Source of the DNA: Nitrospira tepida
Lineage (GTDB): Bacteria > Nitrospirota > Nitrospiria > Nitrospirales > Nitrospiraceae
DNA: 64,000 nucleotides
Direction: 5' to 3'
Assembly: GCF_947241125.1 (NCBI RefSeq)
Contig: NZ_OX365700.1
Span: 1,674,001 to 1,738,000 of the forward strand
A program made the position numbers and the translations under genes. The notes under the pieces are model-generated. The model did no database searches and was not told the DNA's origin. It was given only the letters and a program-made list of their open reading frames with translations. Of this stretch, positions 20,119-30,981 are shown one piece after another; position 1 is the stretch's first letter; each line of letters opens with the position of its first letter.

Positions 20119-20406
20119 ATGCCGAGATCAGTCGCGAAAGGCGCGTTTGTCGATGGGCACTTGCTCAAGAAGGTCGAGCAAATGAACGCGTCGCGGGACA
20201 AAAAGCTCATCAAGACCTGGTCGCGCCGGTCCACGGTGGTGCCGGACATGATCGGGCATACCTTCGCGGTGCATAACGGGAAGAAGTTCGTGCCGGTCTA
20301 TGTGACGGAAAATATGGTCGGGCACAAACTGGGCGAGTTTTCTCCCACGCGATTTTTCAAGGGACACGGACAGGCCAAAACGGAAAAGGCCGTGCCGTTG
20401 AAGTAG
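20119..20406 (+). CDS. rpsS: 30S ribosomal protein S19 (uS19)
   Basis: A 95-residue head protein that contacts S13 and the tRNA A site. The [20 protein letters not shown] and [13 protein letters not shown] stretches are conserved. ATG start with a GGAGGAAGAGG site immediately upstream. Confidence 0.96.
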   Translation: MPRSVAKGAFVDGHLLKKVEQMNASRDKKLIKTWSRRSTVVPDMIGHTFAVHNGKKFVPVYVTENMVGHKLGEFSPTRFFKGHGQAKTEKAVPLK

Positions 20407-20417
20407 GGGTTGTCGAG

Positions 20418-20771
20418 ATGGCTGAAGCAAGAGCGGTGCTCCGGTATGTGCGTGTGTCGCCTCGAAAAGCCAGGCCGGTGGTGGATCTGATCCGCGGCCA
20501 ACAGGTCCCGAAGGCGCTGGCGTTGTTGAGCCACACGCCGCGCGCCGCGGCCAAGGTCGTGGAGAAGCTGCTGCGCTCCGCCGTGTCCAACGCCGAGCAA
20601 AAGAACATCGATGACGCGGACAATCTCTGGGTAGCCCGCGCCTTCGTGAACGGGGGGCCCATTCTGAAGCGCTTTCGATCGCGGTCTATGGGCCGCGCCA
20701 ATTCGATCCATAAACGAACCAGCCACATTACGATCGTGGTCGGCACCAAAGGGAAGCCGGTATCGGCCTGA
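20418..20771 (+). CDS. rplV: 50S ribosomal protein L22 (uL22)
   Basis: A 117-residue L22 with a globular domain and a tunnel-lining beta hairpin. [19 protein letters not shown] and the C-terminal [17 protein letters not shown] are typical. It lies between rpsS and rpsC as expected. Confidence 0.96.
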   Translation: MAEARAVLRYVRVSPRKARPVVDLIRGQQVPKALALLSHTPRAAAKVVEKLLRSAVSNAEQKNIDDADNLWVARAFVNGGPILKRFRSRSMGRANSIHKRTSHITIVVGTKGKPVSA

Positions 20772-20829
20772 TCGAATTGCCGGCGGGGCCTTGCGCCGCG
20801 CCGCCATGCTTTAACGTAGAGAAGGGTGT

Positions 20830-21516
20830 ATGGGACAGAAATCTCATCCGTACGGACTGCGCCTGGGGTATAGCACCAACTGGACATCTCGCTGGTACGC
20901 ATCCAAGGACTATGCGCGGCTGCTGCATCAGGACATCCGGATCAAGCGGATGGTGAAGGACCGGCTGTACCACGCCGGCGTCGCCAAAGTCGAAATCGAA
21001 CGATCGGGAGACCAAACGCGGGTGATCATCCACACCGCTCGTCCCGGCATCATCATCGGGCGCAAAGGAGCGGAGGTCGATAAGCTGAAGGCGGCGATCG
21101 AAAAGCAATACGGCGGACAGGTCTATATCAACGTGAAAGAGATCAAGAAGCCGGAGCTCGACGCTCAACTGGTCAGCGAAAATATCGCCACCCAATTGGA
21201 AAAGCGGGTCGCGTTTCGGCGGGCGATGAAGCGCAGTGTGGCCGCGGCGCTGCGATTGGGCGCCCAGGGGATCAAGATTTCCTGCGCCGGTCGACTGGCC
21301 GGAGCGGAGATCGCCAGGACTGAATGGTATCGGGAAGGCCGTGTGCCGCTGCATACCCTGCGGGCCGACATCGAATATGGATTCGCCGAAGCGAAGACCA
21401 CCATGGGGCAGATCGGCGTCAAGACGTGGATCTACAAGGGCGAAGTCGTTCCTCAACAACAAGGCAAGGCTGAACTCGGGCTGGCTCGTCAGGACGGCCG
21501 CGCGGTGACATTGTAG
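20830..21516 (+). CDS. rpsC: 30S ribosomal protein S3 (uS3)
   Basis: A 228-residue S3 at the mRNA entry channel. The KH domain motif [14 protein letters not shown] and the C-terminal [11 protein letters not shown] are clear. ATG start; the gene begins [13 protein letters not shown], as in the family. Confidence 0.96.
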   Translation: MGQKSHPYGLRLGYSTNWTSRWYASKDYARLLHQDIRIKRMVKDRLYHAGVAKVEIERSGDQTRVIIHTARPGIIIGRKGAEVDKLKAAIEKQYGGQVYINVKEIKKPELDAQLVSENIATQLEKRVAFRRAMKRSVAAALRLGAQGIKISCAGRLAGAEIARTEWYREGRVPLHTLRADIEYGFAEAKTTMGQIGVKTWIYKGEVVPQQQGKAELGLARQDGRAVTL

Positions 21517-21559
21517 CGCCGTCTCATCGCCATCGTGCGCGCGTGAAATCGGGGGAATC

Positions 21560-21979
<420 letters not shown>

Positions 21980-21993
21980 GGAGACGCAACGCC

Positions 21994-22197
21994 ATGGACG
22001 CCAAGGATGTGCGCGGTCTGACGGACGAAGAACTGCGCGAGAAAGAACGCCAGTTGCAGCAGGAGCTGTTCAACTATCGGTTCCAAATGGCCACGGGTCG
22101 GCTGGAGAATCCCATGCTGGTCCGGAAGACCAGAAGAGACTTGGCGCGGGTCAAGGGTATTCGCCGCGAAGCGGCCTTGGCCAAGAAGACACTGTAG
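21994..22197 (+). CDS. rpmC: 50S ribosomal protein L29 (uL29)
   Basis: A 67-residue two-helix protein next to L23 at the tunnel exit. The LTDEELREKERQLQQELFN helix and the LARVKGIRRE end match the family. Normal length and place. Confidence 0.95.
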   Translation: MDAKDVRGLTDEELREKERQLQQELFNYRFQMATGRLENPMLVRKTRRDLARVKGIRREAALAKKTL

Positions 22198-22223
22198 TCG
22201 TGAACGCCGAATCGGGAAGGACG

Positions 22224-22493
22224 ATGGACACAACGGAGAAGGACAGATCGGGTCGGCGCGAATGCGTCGGGCACGTCATTAGCAACAAGATGATGAAAAC
22301 CGTGGTGGTCGGCGTGCAACGGACCGTCACGCATCCCAAGTATCACAAGGTCATGCGGCGAGTGACCAAGCTGAAGGCGCATGACGAACAGGGGCAATGC
22401 CAGGTCGGCGATTTCGTGCGATTGGTGGAGACGCGTCCGATCAGCAAGCACAAACACTGGCGTGTGCTTGAGATCGTGGCCAAGCGAGGATGA
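22224..22493 (+). CDS. rpsQ: 30S ribosomal protein S17 (uS17)
   Basis: An 89-residue OB-fold protein that binds 16S rRNA. GHVISNKMMKTVVVGVQRTV and the ETRPISKHKHW motif are typical. ATG at 22224 is chosen because GGAAGGA lies just upstream; an in-frame GTG at 22200 would add 8 residues. Confidence 0.93.
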   Translation: MDTTEKDRSGRRECVGHVISNKMMKTVVVGVQRTVTHPKYHKVMRRVTKLKAHDEQGQCQVGDFVRLVETRPISKHKHWRVLEIVAKRG

Positions 22494-22535
22494 TCGAGGC
22501 GGATTGATGTCGGCGAAGCGAGAGTCGAGCACGCG

Positions 22536-22904
22536 ATGATTCAGAACTATACATACATGGATGTGGCGGATAACTCCGGCGCCAGGCAAGTGATGTGTTT
22601 TCACGTCCTCGGCGGCTCCGGCCGGCGGTACGGATCGCTGGGGGACGTCGTCGTGGTGGCCGTCAAGGAAGCCATTCCCCAGGCGTCCGTAAAAAAGGGC
22701 GATGTCAGCCGGGCGGTCATTGTGCGGACCACCAAGGGGGTGCGCCGGGAAGACGGCTCCTACATCAAGTTCGACCGGAACGCCTGTGTCTTGATCAATG
22801 CCCAGGGCGAGCCGATCGGGACGCGCATCTTCGGCCCTGTGGCGCGGGAACTGCGGTGGAAAAAGTTCATGAAGATCATTTCTCTGGCTCCGGAAGTGTT
22901 GTGA
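22536..22904 (+). CDS. rplN: 50S ribosomal protein L14 (uL14)
   Basis: A 122-residue L14 at the subunit interface and the RsfS binding site. It starts [19 protein letters not shown] and ends with [12 protein letters not shown], both typical. The upstream ribosome site is weak. Confidence 0.96.
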   Translation: MIQNYTYMDVADNSGARQVMCFHVLGGSGRRYGSLGDVVVVAVKEAIPQASVKKGDVSRAVIVRTTKGVRREDGSYIKFDRNACVLINAQGEPIGTRIFGPVARELRWKKFMKIISLAPEVL

Positions 22905-22929
22905 ACGGCGGGAGAGAGGACGGCTCGGT

Positions 22930-23259
22930 ATGCAGGCGCTGAAGAAGTCTCGGATCAAAAAAGGGGATACCGTCGTCGTGATCTCCGGTCGGGAGCGGGG
23001 AAAGAGCGGCAAGGTCCTCTCGGTTCACCCGGGGACGGCCAAGGTTCTGGTTGAAAAACTCAACATGATCAAGCGGCACACCAAGCCGAATCCGAAAGTG
23101 CGGCAAGGCGGGATTGTCGAACGGGAGGCCCCGTTGCCGATTTCCAACGTCATGCTGCTCTGTCCGGCGACGCAGAAGCCGACGCGCGTGGGCATCAAAG
23201 TCATGGACGATGGCCGCCGCGTGCGGATGAGCAAGCAATCTCAGCAGGCGATTGAATAA
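22930..23259 (+). CDS. rplX: 50S ribosomal protein L24 (uL24)
   Basis: A 109-residue assembly-initiating protein with an N-terminal KOW motif ([20 protein letters not shown]) and [13 protein letters not shown] in the middle. ATG start, purine-rich upstream sequence. The stop is 2 bases before rplE. Confidence 0.95.
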   Translation: MQALKKSRIKKGDTVVVISGRERGKSGKVLSVHPGTAKVLVEKLNMIKRHTKPNPKVRQGGIVEREAPLPISNVMLLCPATQKPTRVGIKVMDDGRRVRMSKQSQQAIE

Positions 23260-23261
23260 TC

Positions 23262-23945
23262 ATGAGTCCGAAAGATTCTCCAAAAGGCAAGTCGGAAAAG
23301 CCCGCGGGCGGAAAGCCTGCGGCCGGGAAGCCGTCGGGCGGGAGAAAGAAAGAGCCGGCGCTGGCGGCGGCGGAGACCGAATCGACTCCCGATAGTCAGG
23401 CCGGAATGTCGCGGGTGGTTGAGCGATACAAGGAGCAGGTTGTGCCGGCGCTGATCAAGGAGTTCGGCTACAAGAATCCCATGCAGGTGCCGAGGCTGAA
23501 TCGAATCGTCCTCAACGTCGGGATGGGGGAGGCGATCCAGAACGTGAAGTTGCTGGAAAGCGCGGCGACGGAGTTGGGCATCATCACCGGGCAGCGTCCG
23601 GTGATCACCCGGGCGAAGAAGGCCATCGCGGGTTTCAAGCTCCGACAGGGCATGCCGATCGGCGTCAAGGTCACGTTGCGGGCCAAACGCATGTATGAGT
23701 TTTTCGACCGGCTCGTCAGCGTCGCCCTTCCGCGCATCCGGGATTTTCGCGGGGTGTCCGCCAAGGCGTTCGACGGCCGCGGCAATTACACGCTCGGGCT
23801 GAAGGAGCAGTTGATTTTTCCCGAGATTCAATACGATTCGGTGGCCTCGATCCACGGCATGGACATCACGTTCGTGACGACGGCCAAGACCAACGACGAA
23901 GGGAAGGCCTTGCTCAAACATATGGGAGTTCCGTTCCGTACGTAA
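23262..23945 (+). CDS. rplE: 50S ribosomal protein L5 (uL5) with N-terminal extension
   Basis: L5 binds 5S rRNA and forms a bridge to S13. Residues from about 49 on are a normal L5 core ([20 protein letters not shown] onward). Before it lies a 48-residue low-complexity stretch rich in Lys, Gly, Pro, Ala and Ser, making 227 residues against about 180 in the family. An internal ATG at 23406, preceded by AGGCCGGA, could start a standard-length protein, so the tail may or may not be translated. The frame is open and GC-rich, without frameshift signs. Confidence 0.93.
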   Translation: MSPKDSPKGKSEKPAGGKPAAGKPSGGRKKEPALAAAETESTPDSQAGMSRVVERYKEQVVPALIKEFGYKNPMQVPRLNRIVLNVGMGEAIQNVKLLESAATELGIITGQRPVITRAKKAIAGFKLRQGMPIGVKVTLRAKRMYEFFDRLVSVALPRIRDFRGVSAKAFDGRGNYTLGLKEQLIFPEIQYDSVASIHGMDITFVTTAKTNDEGKALLKHMGVPFRT

Positions 23946-24015
23946 GGAGCGGGCAGAAGGCGGCTCATGGGGCGAGGCGGTTGAAGGCCGCTTCCGGTGA
24001 ACGGAGGACAAGGGC

Positions 24016-24201
24016 GTGGCAAGACTAGCGCTGAAACTGAAGGCTGCAAGAGATCCCAAATTCAAGGTGCGGGCGTATCATCGCTGTCCCCTCTGCGGCC
24101 GAGTGCGCGGCTATTTGAACCGCTTTGAGATGTGCCGCATTTGCTTTCGGTTCTTGAGTCTCAGGGGGGAAGTTCCCGGAGTCCGCAAATCCAGTTGGTG
24201 A
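24016..24201 (+). CDS. rpsN: 30S ribosomal protein S14, zinc-binding type (uS14)
   Basis: A 61-residue short S14 with a CPLC...CRIC zinc ribbon (C24, C27, C40, C43), the ancestral zinc-dependent form. GTG start. It lies between rplE and rpsH as in the spc operon. Confidence 0.95.
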   Translation: MARLALKLKAARDPKFKVRAYHRCPLCGRVRGYLNRFEMCRICFRFLSLRGEVPGVRKSSW

Positions 24202-24244
24202 GCAAGGCGAGGGCGGGCGAATTCACGTGAGGTGAGAGTTTCCG

Positions 24245-24640
24245 ATGGTCACGGACCCAATTGCAGATTTATTGAACCGAATCCGAAACGCAGCCCAACG
24301 GGGCCATGATGCGGTGGTCGTTCCCGCGTCGAAGATGAAGGGCGAGATTTTGCGCATCCTCAAGGAGGAGGGATTCATCGGCCCGTTTGAAAAATCGGAC
24401 GCCGGCGGACATCCGGCCTTCAAGATCGAATTGCGCTACGTCGAGCAGGGCCGACCGGTCATCGCGGGCACGGCGCGCATCAGCCGACCGGGCCGGAGGG
24501 TGTATGTCGGCAAGCAAGACGTTCCCAAGACTCGAGGCGGGCTGGGCGTGACCATCGTGTCGACATCCAAGGGGGTCATGACGGAACGAGAATGCCGGCG
24601 GGCAGGGCTGGGCGGAGAGGTGCTCTGTTCGGTTTGGTAA
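24245..24640 (+). CDS. rpsH: 30S ribosomal protein S8 (uS8)
   Basis: A 131-residue S8 that binds helix 21 of 16S rRNA and represses spc operon translation in several bacteria. The TDPIADLLNRIRNA start and the C-terminal GVMTERECRRAGLGGEVLC region are standard. ATG start. Confidence 0.96.
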   Translation: MVTDPIADLLNRIRNAAQRGHDAVVVPASKMKGEILRILKEEGFIGPFEKSDAGGHPAFKIELRYVEQGRPVIAGTARISRPGRRVYVGKQDVPKTRGGLGVTIVSTSKGVMTERECRRAGLGGEVLCSVW

Positions 24641-24679
24641 GGAGTCCGGGCGCTCGCGGCAGGTTGTGGAGTTATCCAT

Positions 24680-25216
24680 ATGTCACGAATCGGGAAAAAA
24701 CCGCTTCAGATTCCGGCTGGGGTTGATGTCAAAGTCGCGGGGAACGTGGTCACCGTCAAGGGGCCGTTGGGCCAATTGACATGGCCGCTGGCCCAGGGCC
24801 TCTCGGTGGCCGTTCAGGACAACACGGTCAACGTGACCCGGCAAAGCGAGGAGCGGAATGTGCGAGCGATGCACGGGCTGACCAGGGCGGAATTGGGCAA
24901 TATGGTGGCCGGAGTCACCAAGGGATATGAGAGAACCTTGGAGATCAACGGGGTCGGGTACAAGGCGCAGTTGCAGGGCAAGACCATGAGCTTCAACGTC
25001 GGCTACATCAACCCGATCGAGTTTCCATTGCCGGCCGGGATCGACGCGAAAATCGACAAGCAGACCGTGATCACGCTTCGCGGGATCGACAAGCGGTTGA
25101 TCGGGCAGGTGGCGGCGAAATTGCGCGCGATCAAGCCGCCCGACGTCTATAAGCAGAAGGGCATCAAGTACGCGGGTGAAGCGCTTCGTAAGAAGGAAGG
25201 CAAGACCGGGAAGTAG
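24680..25216 (+). CDS. rplF: 50S ribosomal protein L6 (uL6)
   Basis: A 178-residue L6 next to the sarcin-ricin loop. The [15 protein letters not shown] start and the C-terminal [14 protein letters not shown] are typical. Complete and of normal length. Confidence 0.96.
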   Translation: MSRIGKKPLQIPAGVDVKVAGNVVTVKGPLGQLTWPLAQGLSVAVQDNTVNVTRQSEERNVRAMHGLTRAELGNMVAGVTKGYERTLEINGVGYKAQLQGKTMSFNVGYINPIEFPLPAGIDAKIDKQTVITLRGIDKRLIGQVAAKLRAIKPPDVYKQKGIKYAGEALRKKEGKTGK

Positions 25217-25227
25217 GAGATCGTCGC

Positions 25228-25593
25228 ATGTTCACCGCAAAGAAAGCCGAGACCCTTGAGCGCCGTCGTCAGCGCATTCGCAAGCGAATTTTTGGGACGG
25301 AAGAGCGGCCCCGGCTCAGCGTGTATCGGAGCCGGAGCCACATCTACGCCCAGATCATCAATGATCTGACGGGCCGTACGCTGGTGTCCGCTTCGACGCT
25401 TGACGCGGCGTTGAAACAATCACTCAAATCCACGGGGACCGTCGAAGCGGCCAAAGCAGTCGGACTCCTGTTGGCTGAACGGGCCAAGGCCGCCCATGTC
25501 GGTGCGGTGGTGTTTGACCGAGGGGGGCGGCCGTACCACGGGCGCATCAAAGCGTTGGCCGATGCCTCCCGCGAAGGCGGCCTTCAATTTTAG
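25228..25593 (+). CDS. rplR: 50S ribosomal protein L18 (uL18)
   Basis: A 121-residue 5S rRNA-binding protein of the central protuberance. [20 protein letters not shown] and the C-terminal [18 protein letters not shown] segments are conserved. ATG start after AGGAG. Confidence 0.96.
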   Translation: MFTAKKAETLERRRQRIRKRIFGTEERPRLSVYRSRSHIYAQIINDLTGRTLVSASTLDAALKQSLKSTGTVEAAKAVGLLLAERAKAAHVGAVVFDRGGRPYHGRIKALADASREGGLQF

Positions 25594-25680
25594 CGGCCGA
25601 GGTGGTCGAGAGGCAGGATGGCGATGAGCGCCGCCGATACCATCTCGTCTTTGACCACGTACTGAGAAGGGGAATCACAC

Positions 25681-26193
25681 TTGGCACGAATTAACGCCGA
25701 CGAGTTGAGTCTGAAGGACAAGGTCATCTTTATTAACCGTGTGGCCAAGGTCGTCAAGGGCGGGAAACGATTCAACTTCTGTGCGCTTGTGGCGGTCGGC
25801 GACGGACAAGGCTGGGTGGGAATTGGGAAGGGCAAGGCCGCGGAAGTGCCGGCGGCTATTTCCAAGGCCGTCGAACAGGCCAAGAAACACCTGGTTCAGA
25901 TTCCTGTCTTGAAGGGCACGATCCCGCACGAAGTGGAAGGACGGTTCGGCGCCGAGCATATTATCTTGAAGCCCGCCGCCCCGGGGACCGGCATCATTGC
26001 GGGCGGCGCGGTACGCACCATCGTCGAACTGGCCGGCGTGCACAATATCATCGCCAAGACATTGGGAAGAGGCAACCCTTTCAACGCGGTTCGAGCGGCG
26101 TTGAACGGACTGTCGCAGCTCCGCAATCCAGACGAAGTGTTCCGAATCCGCCGCGGTCAGGCGGAAGGCCCCGCGGCCGCAACAGCCGGCTGA
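25681..26193 (+). CDS. rpsE: 30S ribosomal protein S5 (uS5)
   Basis: A 170-residue S5 at the mRNA entry site, important for decoding accuracy. The double-stranded RNA-binding fold ([20 protein letters not shown]) and [11 protein letters not shown] are typical. TTG start at 25681, 8 bases after an AAGGGG site. The 87-bp gap before it holds no recognised element. Confidence 0.95.
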   Translation: MARINADELSLKDKVIFINRVAKVVKGGKRFNFCALVAVGDGQGWVGIGKGKAAEVPAAISKAVEQAKKHLVQIPVLKGTIPHEVEGRFGAEHIILKPAAPGTGIIAGGAVRTIVELAGVHNIIAKTLGRGNPFNAVRAALNGLSQLRNPDEVFRIRRGQAEGPAAATAG

Positions 26194-26207
26194 GATGAGG
26201 TGAAGAC

Positions 26208-26414
26208 GTGGCACAAGCGGACAAGCCGGCGCAGACACGACAACTGGTGGTCACCCTGAAGCGAAGCATGATCGGCACGCCCATGCGCCATCGCCTGGTG
26301 CTGCGTGGGCTGCGCCTGAGGCGGCCGAACCAGTCGGTGATCCTCCCGGACACGGCGCAAGTGAGAGGCATGATCCAGAAGGTCAATTACCTTCTTGAGG
26401 TGACGCATCAATGA
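26208..26414 (+). CDS. rpmD: 50S ribosomal protein L30 (uL30)
   Basis: A 68-residue L30. The core LVVTLKRSMIGTPMRHRLVL and the C-terminal RGMIQKVNYLLEV fit the family. GTG start. Its stop overlaps the rplO start by 4 bases. Confidence 0.94.
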   Translation: MAQADKPAQTRQLVVTLKRSMIGTPMRHRLVLRGLRLRRPNQSVILPDTAQVRGMIQKVNYLLEVTHQ

Positions 26415-26860
26415 AGCTCTTTGATCTGGCTCCGGCAAAAGGGGCGACGAAGCCACGAAAGCGAATCGGACGAGGGCCCGGCTCAGGCCACGGGAAGACG
26501 TCCACCAAAGGACACAAGGGGCTGTTGGCGCGCTCCGGCGGGGGAAAGCAACCGGGCTTCGAAGGCGGACAAATGCCGCTGATTCGCCGTGTGCCGAAGT
26601 TCGGGTTCCGGAATCCCACGCGCATCGAATACGCGGTGGTGAATTTGGACGCCTTATCCAGGCTGTCGGCCGGGGATCCAGTCACGCCGCAGATGTTGGT
26701 CGAAGCAGGGCTGGTCAAGCACAAAACCTGGCCGGTCAAGATCTTGGGAAGCGGCGAACTGACTCGGCCGCTTGTGATTCAGGCGCACAAGTTCAGCAAG
26801 TCCGCCGAAGCAAAAATCCAGGCGGCTGGTGGGAGGGCTGAGGTCATCCGAGGTGTTTGA
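26411..26860 (+). CDS. rplO: 50S ribosomal protein L15 (uL15)
   Basis: A 149-residue late-assembly protein. The glycine-rich basic N-terminus ([20 protein letters not shown]) and [17 protein letters not shown] are hallmarks. Overlaps rpmD at its start and secY at its end. Confidence 0.96.
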   Translation: MKLFDLAPAKGATKPRKRIGRGPGSGHGKTSTKGHKGLLARSGGGKQPGFEGGQMPLIRRVPKFGFRNPTRIEYAVVNLDALSRLSAGDPVTPQMLVEAGLVKHKTWPVKILGSGELTRPLVIQAHKFSKSAEAKIQAAGGRAEVIRGV

Positions 26861-28166
26861 GCGACTTCTCACAAGCTTCCACAACATTCTCAAGATTCCC
26901 GAGCTACGGACGCGTATCCTGTTTACGCTGGGGATGCTCGTCGTCTATCGGATCGGGGCCCATATCCCGACGCCGGGAATCAATAATGACGAGCTCGCGA
27001 AGTTCCTGATCGAGAAGGGAGGGTCGTTACTGGGGTTTCTGGACATCTTCTCCGGCGGGGCCCTGTCCCGGCTGACGATCTTTGCGTTGGGGATCATGCC
27101 CTACATCAGCGCATCGATCATCCTACAGTTGCTGACGGTGGTGATTCCCCATCTGGCCAAGCTGGCCAAGGAGGGAGAGCGGGGACGGAAGAAGATCATC
27201 CAGTACACGCGGTTCGGCACGATCGGCATCGCTCTGATTCAGGGGTTTGGCATCGCGATCGGCCTGGAAGGCATGAACCAGGGCGCCTTCGTGCTCAATC
27301 CGGGCTGGGGTTTTCGCTTGATGACGGTGATCACGCTCACCGCCGGCACCGGGTTCCTGATGTGGCTGGGCGAGCAGATCACCGAACGAGGCATCGGGAA
27401 CGGCATTTCGTTGATCATTTTCGCGGGGATCGTGGCGCGCCTCCCGAGCGCCGTGGCCCAGACCTACGATCTGTACCAGGTCGGCCAGTTGAACTTCTTT
27501 GTGCTGCTGTTGCTCGGCCTGATCATGTTGGCCGTCGTCGGCGCCATCGTGTTTTTGGAAAGTGGGCGGCGAAAGATTCCCGTGCAATACGCCAAGCGGG
27601 TGGTCGGCCGTCGGGTGTACGGAGGGCAGAGCACGCATATTCCGTTGAAGATCAACACGGCGGGGGTGATCCCGCCGATTTTTGCATCCTCGCTGATCGC
27701 GTTTCCGGCGACGATCGCTGGATTTATCCAGGTCCCGTGGGTGCAATCGATCGGGGGGCAATTGGCACCAGGATCCGTCCTCTACACCCTGCTCTATGTC
27801 GGGCTGATCGTGTTTTTCTGTTTCTTTTATACGGCGGTGGTGCTCAACCCTGTCGATATGGCGGACAACATGAAGAAGTACGGGGGGTTTATTCCCGGCA
27901 TTCGGCCCGGACAGAACACCTCGGACTTCATCTATAAAGTGCTGACGCGGATCACCTTCGCCGGCGCCATTTATCTGGCGATTGTGTGCGTGATCCCCGA
28001 GATTTTGATCTATCGGTTGAACGTGCCGTTTTACTTCGGCGGCACCTCGTTGCTCATTGTGATCGGCGTCGGTTTGGACACGGCCCAGCAGATCGAGTCG
28101 CACATGCTGATGAGAAATTACGAAGGGTTTCTCGGCGGCCATAAGCCGCTGCCGGGCCGGCGGTAG
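26853..28166 (+). CDS. secY: Preprotein translocase subunit SecY
   Basis: A 437-residue, ten-segment membrane protein forming the protein-conducting channel with SecE at 1478. It starts [19 protein letters not shown] and carries the plug region ([15 protein letters not shown]) and the cytosolic C5 loop. GTG at 26853 inside the end of rplO is preferred; an earlier GTG at 26829 would add 8 residues. Next to adk, as in most spc operons. Confidence 0.95.
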   Translation: MFERLLTSFHNILKIPELRTRILFTLGMLVVYRIGAHIPTPGINNDELAKFLIEKGGSLLGFLDIFSGGALSRLTIFALGIMPYISASIILQLLTVVIPHLAKLAKEGERGRKKIIQYTRFGTIGIALIQGFGIAIGLEGMNQGAFVLNPGWGFRLMTVITLTAGTGFLMWLGEQITERGIGNGISLIIFAGIVARLPSAVAQTYDLYQVGQLNFFVLLLLGLIMLAVVGAIVFLESGRRKIPVQYAKRVVGRRVYGGQSTHIPLKINTAGVIPPIFASSLIAFPATIAGFIQVPWVQSIGGQLAPGSVLYTLLYVGLIVFFCFFYTAVVLNPVDMADNMKKYGGFIPGIRPGQNTSDFIYKVLTRITFAGAIYLAIVCVIPEILIYRLNVPFYFGGTSLLIVIGVGLDTAQQIESHMLMRNYEGFLGGHKPLPGRR

Positions 28167-28197
28167 CCGGCACGGCGGAAGCGGACGGAACGAAACC

Positions 28198-28854
28198 ATG
28201 CGAGTCGTCTTCTTAGGCGCGCCGGGAGTGGGGAAGGGAACGCAGGCCGATCGGATCGCGGCACAAACCAATCAGCCGAAAATTTCGACCGGCGATTTGT
28301 TGCGCGAAGCGGTCAAGAAACAGACGGCGCTGGGGCTTCAAGCCAAATCCTACATGGATCGGGGGGCTCTGGTTCCGGATGAGGTGGTCATCGGCATGGT
28401 CCGCGAAAAACTCGGCGAACCGGCCTGTGCCAAGGGCTTTATTCTGGATGGGTTCCCGCGCACGGTCGCCCAGGCGGAAGCATTGCAGCGGCTGCTTGAA
28501 GACAACAGGATGACGCTCGATCGCGTCGTGAACTTTGCCGTGCCGGTCGGCGACATCGTCAAGCGGTTGAGCGGGCGCCGCAGTTGCGGCAAGTGTCAGG
28601 CCGTGTACCACGTGGACTTCGCGCCCCCTCGCGTCGCGGAGATCTGCGACCGTTGCGGCGCGGCCTTGGTCCAGCGCAGCGATGACAAGCCCGACACCGT
28701 CGAAGCCCGGTTGCGGGTCTATGAGGAGCAGACCGCGCCGTTGATTCGGTATTATCAGGGGAAGCATCTTCTGGCGGATCTTGACGGATCCGGTTCCGTC
28801 GAGGTCGTCAGTGGTCGCCTCCAGCGTGTGCTGGGCCCGCTGATGCATACATGA
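28198..28854 (+). CDS. adk: Adenylate kinase
   Basis: Interconverts AMP plus ATP with two ADP. The P loop GAPGVGKGTQ, the AMP site and the DGFPRTVAQAE motif are present in 218 residues. The LID domain carries CGKC and CDRC pairs, indicating a zinc-stabilised lid. It overlaps map by 4 bases (ATGA), so the two are probably translated together. Confidence 0.97.
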   Translation: MRVVFLGAPGVGKGTQADRIAAQTNQPKISTGDLLREAVKKQTALGLQAKSYMDRGALVPDEVVIGMVREKLGEPACAKGFILDGFPRTVAQAEALQRLLEDNRMTLDRVVNFAVPVGDIVKRLSGRRSCGKCQAVYHVDFAPPRVAEICDRCGAALVQRSDDKPDTVEARLRVYEEQTAPLIRYYQGKHLLADLDGSGSVEVVSGRLQRVLGPLMHT

Positions 28855-29627
28855 TCATCCTAAAGACCGCCGGCGAAATCGACACGATGGCAGAAGCAGC
28901 GCGGGTGGTGGCTGAAACGCTTGAGGTGCTCAAGAAAGAAGTCAGGCCGGGAATCACCACCGAATATCTCGATCGGATCGCTGAAGAGAATATCCGGATG
29001 AGAGGGGCGCTTCCCGCGTTCAAGGGATATCGCAATTATCCGAGGACGCTGTGCGCGTCCGTGAATCAGGAAGTCGTGCACGGGATTCCATCAAAGCGGG
29101 TTCTCAAAGAGGGCGACATTATCGGGTTGGATCTCGGCGCAATCGTGGAAGGGTTTTACGGAGATTCGGCGTTGACGGTTGCCGTAGGGACCGTCGATCC
29201 CGCCGTCGAGCGGCTGATCCGCGTGACCGAAGCCGCGCTGTATGCCGGAATCGAGCAGGCCGTGGTCGGGAACCGGCTGTCGGATATCTCCCATGCCGTG
29301 CAAACCTGTGTCGAGGCCGCTGGTTACTCCGTTGTCACGGATTTCGTCGGGCACGGGATCGGGCGGCAACTGCACGAAGAGCCGCAGGTGCCGAACTACG
29401 GGAAGCCCGGACAAGGGCCGCGGTTGAAGTGGGGCATGGTCCTGGCGATCGAACCGATGGTCAATGCGGGCGGGAGCGCGGTGCGGGTGCTGGACGATCA
29501 GTGGACGGCCGTTACGGTGGACGGAAGCCTGTCCGCCCATTTTGAGCATACGATTGCCATTCAGCCGAGCGGTCCGGCCCGCGTGCTGTCGCAGGCATCG
29601 GGGGCGCGATTGCACGGCAGGGCCTGA
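28851..29627 (+). CDS. map: Methionine aminopeptidase, type I
   Basis: Removes the initiator Met from new proteins. All five metal ligands can be read in the 258 residues: the Asp in GLDLGA, the Asp in YGDSAL, the His in GHGIG, the Glu in AIEPMV and the Glu in HFEHT. Coupled to adk at its start and followed by infA. Confidence 0.97.
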   Translation: MIILKTAGEIDTMAEAARVVAETLEVLKKEVRPGITTEYLDRIAEENIRMRGALPAFKGYRNYPRTLCASVNQEVVHGIPSKRVLKEGDIIGLDLGAIVEGFYGDSALTVAVGTVDPAVERLIRVTEAALYAGIEQAVVGNRLSDISHAVQTCVEAAGYSVVTDFVGHGIGRQLHEEPQVPNYGKPGQGPRLKWGMVLAIEPMVNAGGSAVRVLDDQWTAVTVDGSLSAHFEHTIAIQPSGPARVLSQASGARLHGRA

Positions 29628-29643
29628 AGGAGGCGTCACGAGC

Positions 29644-29862
29644 GTGTCCAAGGAAGATGTCATCGAGGTGCAGGGCACGGTCTCCGAGACCCTTCCCAAT
29701 GCCATGTTCCGGGTGGAGCTGGAGAACGGGCACAAGATCCTGGCTCACATCTCGGGCAAGATGCGGATGCACTTCATCCGGATTCTGCCGGGAGATAAGG
29801 TGACGGTGCAGCTCTCGCCGTACGATTTGACCCGGGGACGGATTACATATCGCTTCAAATGA
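29644..29862 (+). CDS. infA: Translation initiation factor IF-1
   Basis: A 72-residue OB-fold protein that binds the 30S A site during initiation. It begins with [20 protein letters not shown] and ends with RGRITYRFK, as in the family. GTG at 29644 is chosen because GGAGG lies upstream and homology starts there. Confidence 0.96.
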   Translation: MSKEDVIEVQGTVSETLPNAMFRVELENGHKILAHISGKMRMHFIRILPGDKVTVQLSPYDLTRGRITYRFK

Positions 29863-29913
29863 CGAGGACAAGCCGGTTTTAGGAAGCCGGGTTGTACAGG
29901 AAAGTAGGGTGGT

Positions 29914-30027
29914 ATGAAGGTGAAGTCGTCGGTGAAACCCATCTGTTCAAAATGTAAAGTGGTGCGTCGGCGCGGGGTGGTCCGGGTCCTCTGCGAGAAT
30001 CCCCGCCACAAACAACGGCAAGGTTAG
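29914..30027 (+). CDS. rpmJ: 50S ribosomal protein L36 (bL36)
   Basis: A 37-residue protein starting [15 protein letters not shown]. Zinc ligands C11, C14, C27 and H32 make it the zinc-binding type. Located between infA and rpsM, as in most genomes. GTAGGGTGGT precedes the ATG. Confidence 0.96.
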   Translation: MKVKSSVKPICSKCKVVRRRGVVRVLCENPRHKQRQG

Positions 30028-30090
30028 AAGACGTAAACCGTGAAACGTTAAACGGATCGCGGCTGCTCACGTTTCGCGTTTAACGCGCTG
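30028..30090. repeat. Intergenic word-repeat hairpin 4 (rpmJ/rpsM)
   Basis: It starts right after the rpmJ stop. The left arm has GTGAAACGTTAAACG. The right arm has CACGTTTCGCGTTTAACG, the reverse complement of the same words GTGAAACG and TTAAACG in altered order. It ends just before the rpsM ribosome site GGAGGA. Confidence 0.6.
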
Positions 30091-30098
30091 GAGGAAAT

Positions 30099-30488
30099 AT
30101 GGCTCGGATTGCAGGAGTAGATCTGCCGCGTGAGAAGCGCACGGATGTCGGCTTGACCTATATCTACGGAATCGGCCGCGCCGCCGCCCAGGCAATTCTC
30201 GCCAAGGCGGGCGTCGACGGGACGATACGGGTCAAGGATCTGACGGAGGACAATATCATCAAGTTGCGCGAGGTCATCGAGCGCGAGCACAAAGTCGAGG
30301 GCGATCTGCGCAAAGAAGTCGCCATGAATATCAAGCGGCTGGTCGATACCGGGACCTATCGGGGGCTGCGCCATCGGAAGGGGTTGCCGGTTCGAGGCCA
30401 ACGGACCAAGACCAATGCGCGGACCCGGAAGGGACGGCGGTCGTCCGCCGGCAGTAAACCCAAAAAGCTGACCCCGGCCGGCGCATAG
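30099..30488 (+). CDS. rpsM: 30S ribosomal protein S13 (uS13)
   Basis: A 129-residue S13 of the 30S head. [14 protein letters not shown] at the start and the basic C-terminal tail ([17 protein letters not shown]), which reaches the P-site tRNA, are typical. The GGAGGA ribosome site is strong. Confidence 0.97.
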   Translation: MARIAGVDLPREKRTDVGLTYIYGIGRAAAQAILAKAGVDGTIRVKDLTEDNIIKLREVIEREHKVEGDLRKEVAMNIKRLVDTGTYRGLRHRKGLPVRGQRTKTNARTRKGRRSSAGSKPKKLTPAGA

Positions 30489-30521
30489 CCGAGTGGCGTG
30501 AGCGATGACAAGGATTGATCT

Positions 30522-30905
30522 ATGAGTGTCAAGAAGGGCAAAAAGAAAGAGCGCAAGATCGTTCAGAGCGGCGTAGCTCATATTCAAGCTTCCTTCAACA
30601 ACACCATCGTGACCATTACGGACATGACCGGCAACACGGTTGTGTGGTCCAGCGCCGGGAATCAAGGGTTCAAGGGATCCCGGAAGAGCACCCCGTTCGC
30701 GGCGCAGCGAGCCGGTGAAGCGGCCGCCCGGAAGGCGATGGAAAACGGCATGCGCCAGGTCGACGTCTATGTGAACGGGCCGGGGGCCGGACGCGAGTCG
30801 GCGATCCGGGCGCTCCAGGGTGCCGGCATGCGGATCAATTTGATTCGGGATGTGACGCCGATCCCCCACAACGGATGCCGGCCTCCGAAGCGCCGGCGTG
30901 TCTAA
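30522..30905 (+). CDS. rpsK: 30S ribosomal protein S11 (uS11)
   Basis: A 127-residue platform protein. The [19 protein letters not shown] core and the C-terminal [14 protein letters not shown] are hallmarks. Sits between rpsM and rpsD in the alpha cluster. Confidence 0.97.
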   Translation: MSVKKGKKKERKIVQSGVAHIQASFNNTIVTITDMTGNTVVWSSAGNQGFKGSRKSTPFAAQRAGEAAARKAMENGMRQVDVYVNGPGAGRESAIRALQGAGMRINLIRDVTPIPHNGCRPPKRRRV

Positions 30906-30981
30906 TCGGTGAGCGGTCCGGAATCCGGGCATAGGAGTCCATTGCAAATGAGCGTTCATTCTCAAGCAACGAGGTGATGTC

